Positions 1 through 5,363 of a stretch of DNA of 13,092 nucleotides are shown here, piece after piece. Position 1 is the first letter of the stretch. Every line of letters starts with the position of its first letter. Under the pieces are notes generated by a model, which was given only the letters and a program-made list of their open reading frames with translations, ran no database searches and was not told the origin of the DNA. A program made the translations under genes and the position numbers. Origin of the DNA: Bacteroidales bacterium (GTDB lineage Bacteria > Bacteroidota > Bacteroidia > Bacteroidales > ML635J-15); NCBI GenBank assembly GCA_028697515.1, contig JAQVEY010000010.1, positions 1 through 13,092 on the forward strand, written 5' to 3'.

Positions 1-9
1 ATTAAAATT

Positions 10-870
10 ATGATACGCGAAATAGTAAAAATAGACGAAGAAAAATGTGATGGTTGCGGATTATGCATTCCTAACTGTCACGAAGGAGCTTTACAAGTTA
101 TTGATGGTAAGGCAAGGCTAATCAGCGATTTAATGTGTGATGGTCTTGGAGCGTGTTTAGGTCATTGTCCTCAGGGAGCAATAAGGCTTGAAAAACGTGA
201 AGCTGCTCCTTACGATGAAGTTGAGGTAGTTAAGGATATTATTCCAAAAGGCAAAAATGTAATGATTGCCCATCTAAAGCATCTGAGTGATCACAATGAG
301 CAGGACTTTTTCAGACAGGCGGTAGAATATCTTGAAGCAAATCGTAAGAATTTACCTTGGGACTTAACAGAAGTTAAAAGCGGAGTGCATAAGTCAAGAA
401 TGGCAAAATCTTCTCAATGTGGATGTCCGGGATCTGCAGAAAAAACTTTTAATGCTGTACCTTCGGCAAAGATTAATGAAGATATCCCTTCGGCTCTAAG
501 CCACTGGCCCGTGCAAATGCATTTATTAAATCCGAATGCACAGCATTTTCACAATTCTGATTTAGTTTTAGCTGCCGATTGTGTAGCATTTAGCATGGGC
601 AATTTTCATTCAAAACTATTGAGTGGAAAAACTCTTGCTATTTTATGTCCAAAATTGGATCAAAATACAGATATATATATAGAAAAAATTGTATCTTTGA
701 TTGATGTAGCTCAGGTAAATACTATTACCGTAGTCATGATGGAGGTTCCTTGTTGTGGTGGCCTACTAAGATTTGTTAAAGAGGCACAAAACATTGCAAA
801 AAGGAAAGTTCCGGTTAAGGCAATGATTGTTTCGGTATCGGGAGAAGTTTTGTCTGAGGAATGGGTTTGA
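10..870 (+). CDS. 4Fe-4S ferredoxin-like protein of the hcp cluster, with extra C-terminal cysteine motifs
   Basis: A predicted cytoplasmic iron-sulfur electron carrier of 286 residues. The first 60 residues form a bacterial two-cluster ferredoxin fold. The first motif is complete (C13, C16, C19, C23 followed by HEGA). The second has C43, C49 and C53-P, but Leu46 sits where the second cysteine is expected, so one cluster has at most three canonical cysteines. The remaining 220 residues are not ferredoxin. They carry conserved-looking cysteine sites: C137-G-C139-P-G, D190-C191, C213-P-K-L-D and P-C248-C249-G-G. From memory, proteins with this ADC...CPKLD...VPCCGG layout occur in anaerobes and are annotated only as 4Fe-4S ferredoxins. 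The CCGG site recalls, weakly, the cysteine-rich motifs of heterodisulfide reductase subunits. hcp starts 87 bases downstream on the same strand, so electron donation to Hcp is a reasonable inference. The upstream region, and any promoter, is outside the window. The family call is firm; the exact role is not known. Confidence 0.88.
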   Translation: MIREIVKIDEEKCDGCGLCIPNCHEGALQVIDGKARLISDLMCDGLGACLGHCPQGAIRLEKREAAPYDEVEVVKDIIPKGKNVMIAHLKHLSDHNEQDFFRQAVEYLEANRKNLPWDLTEVKSGVHKSRMAKSSQCGCPGSAEKTFNAVPSAKINEDIPSALSHWPVQMHLLNPNAQHFHNSDLVLAADCVAFSMGNFHSKLLSGKTLAILCPKLDQNTDIYIEKIVSLIDVAQVNTITVVMMEVPCCGGLLRFVKEAQNIAKRKVPVKAMIVSVSGEVLSEEWV

Positions 871-876
871 AATTAT

Positions 877-917
877 GTGCCTTCGGCTACGCTCAGGCAC
901 CTAATGTTGCGCTGCAA
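877..917. repeat. GC-rich hairpin element between the ferredoxin and hcp genes
   Basis: GTGCCT (877-882) and AGGCAC (895-900) form a perfect six-base-pair stem around a 12-base loop. A second small stem, TTGC/GCAA (907-910 and 914-917), follows. The element is clearly richer in G and C than the surrounding AT-rich DNA. Its core, CCTTCGGCTACGCTCAGG, resembles short palindromic sequences that I recall being scattered between genes in Bacteroidota genomes. Only one copy lies in this window, so the interspersed-repeat call rests on recollection. It has no T-tract, so it is unlikely to be a strong terminator; it may act as an mRNA processing or stabilising structure upstream of hcp. Confidence 0.5.
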
Positions 918-943
918 TATGAAAAATAATAATAACTAAAAAT

Positions 944-950
944 AGGAGGA
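944..950 (+). promoter_or_regulatory. Strong Shine-Dalgarno sequence of hcp
   Basis: AGGAGGA lies seven bases before the hcp ATG at 958. It is the only near-perfect ribosome binding site in the window. The other genes have the weak, A-rich leaders typical of Bacteroidota, so this site suggests hcp is translated unusually efficiently. It also fixes the hcp start. Confidence 0.85.
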
Positions 951-957
951 AAAATTT

Positions 958-2607
958 ATGTCAATGTTTTGTTTTCAATGTCAGGAAACAGCTAAAGGCA
1001 CCGGCTGTACGATTAAAGGTGTATGCGGAAAAACCGATGAGGTTGCTAATATGCAGGATTTGCTAATTTATGTAACCAAAGGAGTTTCAGTGTTTGCAAA
1101 TTTGGCTCGCCAAAAAGGTGTAGAAAATGCAAAAGTTAATCAATTTGTATTTGATTCATTGTTTATTACAATAACAAATGCTAATTTCGATTACGATGCT
1201 ATTGTAGAAAAAGTTAAGCAAGGACTAAAAATTCGTGAAGAAATCAAAAACGAGTTTTTAAAGGCTGGCGGAAAATTACCTGAAAAACTACATGGTTGTG
1301 CTACATGGACTTCCGATTCGATCGAAGAATTTGAAAGAAAGTCAAAGCTTATTGGCGTTTTGTCAATTGAAAACGAAGACATTCGTTCGCTAAAAGAGTT
1401 GGTAACCTACGGTTTAAAAGGGATGGCTGCTTATGCCGAACATGCATTTAATTTAGGTTATAACAATAACGAAATTTTTGCGTTTATGCAAAGAGCTCTT
1501 GTTGCAACTACAGAAGAAAAATCGGTAGATGAATTGGTTGCTTTGGTTCTCGAATGTGGAAAATTCGGTGTTGATACTATGGCATTACTCGACAAGGCAA
1601 ATACATCAACTTATGGTAATCCTGAAATTACCGAAGTAAATATTGGCGTTCGCAATAATCCGGGCATTTTAATAAGTGGACACGATCTCAAAGATCTTGA
1701 AGAATTACTGGAACAAACAAAAGGTACTGGAGTAGATGTTTACACACATAGCGAAATGCTTCCCGGACATTATTATCCTGCATTTAAGAAGTATGAAAAC
1801 TTTGTGGGAAATTATGGCAATGCATGGTGGAAACAAAGAGACGAATTTGAAACCTTCAATGGACCTGTTCTTTTTACAACTAACTGTATAGTTCCTCCAC
1901 TTGATAAAGCAACATATACCGACAGAATATATACTACCGGGGCTTCCGGATTAGGTGGAGCAAAACATATTCCTGCTCGTCAAGACGGCAAAACAAAAGA
2001 TTTTTCGGAAATTATCAAACATGCAAAAAAATGTAAAGCTCCAGTAGAAATCGAGACAGGTAAAATCATTGGTGGTTTTGCACATAATCAGGTAATTGCA
2101 TTAGCTGACAAAGTTGTTGAAGCTGTAAAAACAGGTGCTATTCGTAAGTTCTTTGTGATGGCTGGTTGTGATGGCAGAATGAAATCGCGTGAGTATTATA
2201 CCGAATTCGCATCAAAATTACCTAAAGATACTGTTATTCTTACAGCAGGATGTGCAAAATATCGTTATAACAAACTCCAACTGGGCGACATAAACGGAAT
2301 TCCAAGAGTTCTTGACGCAGGACAGTGTAATGATTCATATTCTCTTGCAGTGATTGCGTTGACACTAAAAGATGTGTTTAAAGTTGATAGCGTTAATGAT
2401 TTACCCATTGCGTACAATATTGCATGGTACGAACAAAAAGCAGTTATTGTCCTACTAGCTTTATTGTATTTGGGTGTTAAAAATATTCATTTAGGTCCAA
2501 CATTGCCGGGATTTCTTTCTCCAAATGTTGCAAAAGTTCTTGTCGAAAACTTTGGAATATCGGGAATTGGAACCGTTGATGAAGATATGAAACTTTTTTT
2601 GAGCTAA
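958..2607 (+). CDS. hcp: Hybrid cluster protein (hydroxylamine / nitric oxide reductase), class I
   Basis: Cytoplasmic iron-sulfur enzyme with a [4Fe-2O-2S] hybrid cluster. The family reduces hydroxylamine to ammonia in vitro and NO to N2O in E. coli, and is linked to nitrosative-stress protection. The 549-residue protein is full length. The N-terminal cysteines C5, C8, C17 and C23 show the CX2C-X8-C-X5-C spacing of the Desulfovibrio-type class I enzymes, which bind a cubane [4Fe-4S] cluster. All seven hybrid-cluster ligands are present: H242, E266, C310, C404 (persulfide site, in AGCDGR), C432, C457 and E492. Each is offset by exactly two residues from the D. vulgaris protein as I recall its numbering. 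The gene follows the ferredoxin-like gene and precedes a BFD-like gene and a cupin gene. No hcr (FAD/2Fe-2S reductase) is seen, so another electron donor is needed. The start is fixed by the AGGAGG site. Confidence 0.98.
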   Translation: MSMFCFQCQETAKGTGCTIKGVCGKTDEVANMQDLLIYVTKGVSVFANLARQKGVENAKVNQFVFDSLFITITNANFDYDAIVEKVKQGLKIREEIKNEFLKAGGKLPEKLHGCATWTSDSIEEFERKSKLIGVLSIENEDIRSLKELVTYGLKGMAAYAEHAFNLGYNNNEIFAFMQRALVATTEEKSVDELVALVLECGKFGVDTMALLDKANTSTYGNPEITEVNIGVRNNPGILISGHDLKDLEELLEQTKGTGVDVYTHSEMLPGHYYPAFKKYENFVGNYGNAWWKQRDEFETFNGPVLFTTNCIVPPLDKATYTDRIYTTGASGLGGAKHIPARQDGKTKDFSEIIKHAKKCKAPVEIETGKIIGGFAHNQVIALADKVVEAVKTGAIRKFFVMAGCDGRMKSREYYTEFASKLPKDTVILTAGCAKYRYNKLQLGDINGIPRVLDAGQCNDSYSLAVIALTLKDVFKVDSVNDLPIAYNIAWYEQKAVIVLLALLYLGVKNIHLGPTLPGFLSPNVAKVLVENFGISGIGTVDEDMKLFLS

Positions 2608-2621
2608 TTTGTTTAATACAT

Positions 2622-2654
2622 AGAAGTCCTGTAGAATGAACTCAGGACTTCTTT
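2622..2654 (+). terminator. Terminator-like hairpin after hcp
   Basis: AGAAGTCCTG (2622-2631) and CAGGACTTCT (2643-2652) form a perfect ten-base-pair stem with an 11-base loop, ending in a short T stretch interrupted by AA. It lies 14 bases after the hcp stop and about 20 bases before the next start codon. It probably ends, or partly attenuates, transcription from hcp into the BFD-like and cupin genes. The weak T-tract favours partial read-through. Confidence 0.7.
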
Positions 2655-2673
2655 AATTTAAAATTTAAAAATT

Positions 2674-2859
2674 ATGGAAAACAGCGAAAGAATTGTATGC
2701 AATTGCATGGGTATAACAGAACAAGAAATTATTGATGCAATTAAAAATCATGGATGTGATACTGTGGAAAAAGTGAGTGACAAAACAGAAGCCGGTACTG
2801 GTTGTGGCGGATGTGTTGACGAAATTGAAGAAATTATTAAGAGAGAATTATCAAAATAG
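2674..2859 (+). CDS. BFD-like [2Fe-2S]-binding small protein
   Basis: A 61-residue cytoplasmic protein that is essentially one BFD-like domain. C9-N-C11 and C44-G-G-C47 give the CXC...CXXC arrangement that binds a [2Fe-2S] cluster in bacterioferritin-associated ferredoxin and in the central region of NirB-type reductases. A helix-rich spacer lies between (TEQEIIDAIK). Family knowledge makes it an electron carrier or docking module. It sits downstream of hcp and 24 bases before the cupin gene. Since no Hcr is present, it may pass electrons to Hcp, or it may serve iron release or cluster repair; the sequence does not decide. No ferritin gene is nearby, which argues mildly against the classical Bfd role. 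There is no Shine-Dalgarno sequence; the leader is A/T-rich. Confidence 0.9.
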   Translation: MENSERIVCNCMGITEQEIIDAIKNHGCDTVEKVSDKTEAGTGCGGCVDEIEEIIKRELSK

Positions 2860-2883
2860 TAATGAATTTTTATCTGCCTCAAC

Positions 2884-3222
2884 ATGATTATAAAAAAAGT
2901 AAGCGATACCGCAATTGTCGAAACGCCACATAAGGTGGATGTACGCAAAATATATGACAAAGAATCAGCTCAGGTTATGCATATAACACTGAAGCCGGGA
3001 GAAGCATTAAAGCCACACATAACTCCGGTAGATGTTTTTTTCTATGTTTTGGAAGGCAGTCCGGAAATAAGAGTTGGTGACGAAATTATAAAAATTGACA
3101 ATGATAGTCTTGTTGAAAGTCCAAAAGACATTGTTCATTGCTTGTACAACAATACAGACAAAATAGCCAGAATAATAGTTGTTAAAGCACCTAAACCGCT
3201 GGAGGCAACAAGACTATTATAA
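2884..3222 (+). CDS. Small single-domain cupin protein
   Basis: A 112-residue cytoplasmic beta-barrel protein. Cupin motif 1 is visible at residues 38-58 (P-G39, H45, then F-Y-V-L-E-G58) and motif 2 at 80-89 (P80-x-D-x-x-H85-x3-N89). The usual metal set of two His and one Glu in motif 1 is reduced: H45 is kept, the second His is T47, and the Glu position holds V51 with D50 beside it. With H85, at most three plausible ligands remain, so metal binding may be weak or altered. It follows the BFD-like gene by 24 bases and probably shares its transcript. Its function is unknown; sensing or stabilising a small ligand under nitrosative stress is only an idea from context. The start codon has no Shine-Dalgarno sequence, but the reading frame and length fit a single cupin domain. 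Confidence 0.85.
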   Translation: MIIKKVSDTAIVETPHKVDVRKIYDKESAQVMHITLKPGEALKPHITPVDVFFYVLEGSPEIRVGDEIIKIDNDSLVESPKDIVHCLYNNTDKIARIIVVKAPKPLEATRLL

Positions 3223-3265
3223 AACAGTTACTTCTAATTGGATTTGATAATATTGACTGTTTTTT
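3221..3265 (+). terminator. Probable terminator after the cupin gene
   Basis: AAAACAGT (3221-3228) pairs perfectly with ACTGTTTT (3256-3263), and six consecutive T residues span 3260-3265. The 27-base loop is long, so the hairpin is not ideal, but its position overlapping the cupin stop codon and the T-run fit the end of the hcp-cup transcript. Confidence 0.5.
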
Positions 3266-3348
3266 GATTACAATTGTTATCACTATTGGTTGACTCAATA
3301 ATACTATGCAAAACTTTCTATTTTTTTTAAGAAATTGAAAAAAATATC

Positions 3349-3356
3349 TAAATTTG
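3349..3356 (+). promoter_or_regulatory. Possible Bacteroidota -7 box before the lipoprotein pair
   Basis: TAAATTTG fits the Bacteroidota -7 consensus TAnnTTTG and ends only four bases before the ATG at 3361. No clear TTTG lies at the expected -33 distance; a T-rich tract occupies that area. If used, transcription would begin at or next to the start codon, giving a leaderless mRNA. In AT-rich DNA the match may be chance. Confidence 0.3.
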
Positions 3357-3360
3357 CTAA

Positions 3361-3861
3361 ATGAAAATCAGGGTTTCTTCTATATTGTTTTTCTTAATTG
3401 TTTGTATGACTCTAATGTTTGTAGGTGTTTCATGCAATCGATTCGAGGTTAACTATCATGAGTTAAAAGTAATAGAAGGTAAATGGAAGGTTACAGAACA
3501 TCATATAAGTTTTTTTATAGGACAGTATAATGAAATTTCATGCGACACAACGCTTTTCGACACTGGCATATATGAGTTTCATCAAACTGACGATTATGGG
3601 GGAACATTTACCTTTACTTCGACGGAAGAAAGAATTCCAGTAACATCTGATTATTCTTTAGGTTCATATTCTGGTACATTTGTTCTTACCGACCTTATCA
3701 CGTCTGTAGATATAACTTTGTATCCCGAAGGTGGAGGGCTGCCTTATAAGGACATTATAGTTGTCGATTTTGGCAAAAAAGAACAGGTTTGGTATGCAGA
3801 CTTCTCATTAAATTTCCAATCAGGAGCTAACGAACTAATGTATGTTGAAAAGACGAAATAA
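3361..3861 (+). CDS. Putative lipoprotein of unknown function (first of a pair)
   Basis: A 166-residue exported protein that I do not recognise. Residues 1-24 form a signal peptide with a long hydrophobic stretch, ending in a loose lipobox G-V-S-C25; lipidation at C25 would anchor it to a membrane. The mature part begins with an E-G-K-W-K-V segment (39-44) and then alternates short beta-like stretches, including G-I-Y-E-F (69-73) and G-T-F-T-F-T (81-86). This recalls small lipocalin-like beta-barrels of Bacteroidota, but the resemblance is too weak to assign. The downstream gene overlaps its 3' end by 20 bases and encodes a protein of the same plan, so the two are probably co-translated. Upstream lies the hcp-cluster terminator, so the pair is likely a separate transcription unit. 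Confidence 0.75.
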   Translation: MKIRVSSILFFLIVCMTLMFVGVSCNRFEVNYHELKVIEGKWKVTEHHISFFIGQYNEISCDTTLFDTGIYEFHQTDDYGGTFTFTSTEERIPVTSDYSLGSYSGTFVLTDLITSVDITLYPEGGGLPYKDIIVVDFGKKEQVWYADFSLNFQSGANELMYVEKTK

Positions 3862-4366
3862 AAATATTATTTCCGGTATTCTGATTTTATTCAGTTTAGT
3901 AATGCTAGCAAATAGTTGTAGTAGAGAAAATTACAAGGGAAAAAATTATTTTGCAATAAATTGGAAAATAGTTGAGGCAATTGGAGTAGGCGGTTCTGAA
4001 GTTTCAATTTCTTCACCGGGATATATTAATTTTAATGAAGATGGCACTGGACATCTTTACTTTGAATTTGAAAATGACACCATGGATACTGATTTTGTTT
4101 ACGAGATTGAATATTTCGCAAGCCCTTGGCCACAAGATAATCATCCTGAAGAAACAGGAGAGAGCAACGGACCTAATCGAATAACTTTATACGATTGCAG
4201 GTTAGGTAACCGACTTATGTATCAATACGGTACCATAAATTTCTCAATTGAATATATTAAGAAACAGAAGAAAATGACTTTGCTTTACGATGAATTATTT
4301 AATTCAACAACCCCTTTTAGTAACTATGACGGAACAATGCTTTACTTAATCTGTGAGGCTGAGTAA
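3842..4366 (+). CDS. Putative lipoprotein of unknown function (second of a pair)
   Basis: A 174-residue predicted lipoprotein. A basic N-terminus (K-R-R-N-K) precedes a hydrophobic core at 9-22 and a lipobox-like A-N-S-C26. The mature part has N-W-K-I-V-E (40-45), then S-P-G-Y-I-N-F-N-E-D-G-T-G-H (58-71), a pattern common in small Bacteroidota lipoproteins with a beta-barrel fold, and ends in M-L-Y-L-I. The order W-K-(I/V), glycine-rich beta hairpin, C-terminal beta strands matches the preceding gene, so the two look like diverged tandem paralogues. Its ATG lies 20 bases inside the end of the previous gene in another frame; no later Met would retain the signal peptide, so this start is preferred. 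Function unknown. Confidence 0.75.
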   Translation: MLKRRNKNIISGILILFSLVMLANSCSRENYKGKNYFAINWKIVEAIGVGGSEVSISSPGYINFNEDGTGHLYFEFENDTMDTDFVYEIEYFASPWPQDNHPEETGESNGPNRITLYDCRLGNRLMYQYGTINFSIEYIKKQKKMTLLYDELFNSTTPFSNYDGTMLYLICEAE

Positions 4367-4377
4367 AAGTTTTGAAT

Positions 4378-4394
4378 ATTTTCTTGGAGAAAAT
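4378..4394. terminator. Weak AT-rich hairpin between convergent genes
   Basis: ATTTTCT and AGAAAAT form a perfect seven-base-pair stem with a TGG loop in the gap between the lipoprotein and phosphatase genes. Being symmetrical, it could serve both directions, but it has only one G-C pair and no long T-run after it. Confidence 0.3.
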
Positions 4395-4423
4395 TAGTTG
4401 TAAAAGATAACACAAATTAACAA

Positions 4424-5089
4424 TTACGAATTAATCAACTGGGTTCCAGATAAATCATTAATTTCCCCTATTAATTCGCTAGGATCATCAATCAAAGCAT
4501 TTGGATTAAATTTTTCAAGTATAGAATGTGAATTAAAGCCCCAGCTTACTGCTATTATAGGGATTTTAATGCGTTTCAGAGCTTCAATATCACGAGTTTC
4601 GTCACCAACATAAATTACAGAATTTCGCTTTATTTTATATTTGTGTAATAATCTCAAAAGGACTTTGTCTTTTCCGAAAATGTTTTTCCCCGAATGTACA
4701 AAATCGAATAATTGATCAATATTATGCTCTTTTAAAAAGATATGAATATTTTCAACCGAGTTAGAGCTCATTACTCCTAATTGATATTCCAACTTTTTTA
4801 AATCCAGTAAAGCTTCAGCAACACCAGAAAATACTTTTACCTTACGAATTTCAAACTTTAATTCGCTTTTAATCCTTAAAGCCAGCAATGGTAATAACAA
4901 TATCGGTATATTACATTCTTTGAGAAAATCATGAGTCTTCATTGACCGAAACTTCTCTTTCTCTTCGAAACTAACAGGTTTACAATTAAAGTCTGACGCA
5001 ATTTTATTGTACAATATCGCAATAGTTTCCAAAGTATCCGCAATGGTACCGTCAAAATCGAATATTATGGTTTTGGTTAACATTTCCAT
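4424..5089 (-). CDS. HAD-superfamily phosphatase, phosphoglycolate phosphatase-like
   Basis: A 221-residue cytoplasmic HAD hydrolase. The four family motifs are complete. Motif I is D11-F-D13-G-T, with D11 the predicted nucleophile and D13 the acid/base. Motif II is S108-S-N110. Motif III is a lysine at 140 or 142 (F-G-K-D-K). Motif IV is G162-D163-E164-x-x-D167, which binds Mg2+. The helical cap between residues 18 and 85 places it with the phosphoglycolate phosphatase (Gph/PGMB) type of subclass I HADs. The substrate cannot be read from sequence; small phosphorylated metabolites are typical. The ATG at 5089 gives M-E-M; the second Met at residue 3 is an equally possible start. It converges on the lipoprotein pair and diverges from the T9SS protein gene. 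Confidence 0.92.
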   Translation of the reverse strand: MEMLTKTIIFDFDGTIADTLETIAILYNKIASDFNCKPVSFEEKEKFRSMKTHDFLKECNIPILLLPLLALRIKSELKFEIRKVKVFSGVAEALLDLKKLEYQLGVMSSNSVENIHIFLKEHNIDQLFDFVHSGKNIFGKDKVLLRLLHKYKIKRNSVIYVGDETRDIEALKRIKIPIIAVSWGFNSHSILEKFNPNALIDDPSELIGEINDLSGTQLINS

Positions 5090-5095
5090 ATATTA

Positions 5096-5123
5096 CAATA
5101 TTAAAGAAATTTATTTATTACAA
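5096..5123 (-). promoter_or_regulatory. Possible promoter of the HAD phosphatase gene
   Basis: Reading the minus strand, TTG (5121-5123) is followed after 17 bases by TAATATTG (5096-5103), one base off the Bacteroidota -7 consensus TAnnTTTG. The box ends six bases before the ATG. The region is very AT-rich, so this is only a candidate. Confidence 0.25.
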
Positions 5124-5316
5124 CTAAATTTTAAATAAATTATATTCTTTTAATTAATATAGTTGCATCAAAAATTCAATAAAATTGTCATTTCTATATT
5201 CTGAAACCAGCTTTATTACAAACTTTTGTAATTTTATAATTGTTTTAGCTGTTTTGATGTTATGAACTGAATTGATTCAACATAACATTTATATACAACG
5301 TTTTTATTAGCCTAAG

Positions 5317-5332
5317 TGTCTATAAATAGACA
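5317..5332. promoter_or_regulatory. Perfect palindrome upstream of the T9SS protein gene
   Basis: TGTCTAT-AA-ATAGACA is a perfect 16-base dyad, 31 bases before the start codon at 5364. With only two central bases it would make a poor RNA hairpin, so a binding site for a dimeric regulator is the more natural reading. No regulator is identifiable nearby. Confidence 0.35.
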
Positions 5333-5363
5333 ATTTTTTATAAAGTATTTAATCTTTTTAACC

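Noticed and set aside
2748..2960. Minus-strand open frame across the BFD-like and cupin genes
   Set aside because: Antisense to two genes with clear domain motifs.
5316..5363. In-frame upstream GTG start that would add 16 residues to the T9SS protein
   Set aside because: It would place a second hydrophobic stretch before a complete signal peptide and overlaps the palindrome at 5317-5332; ATG 5364 gives a normal signal peptide.
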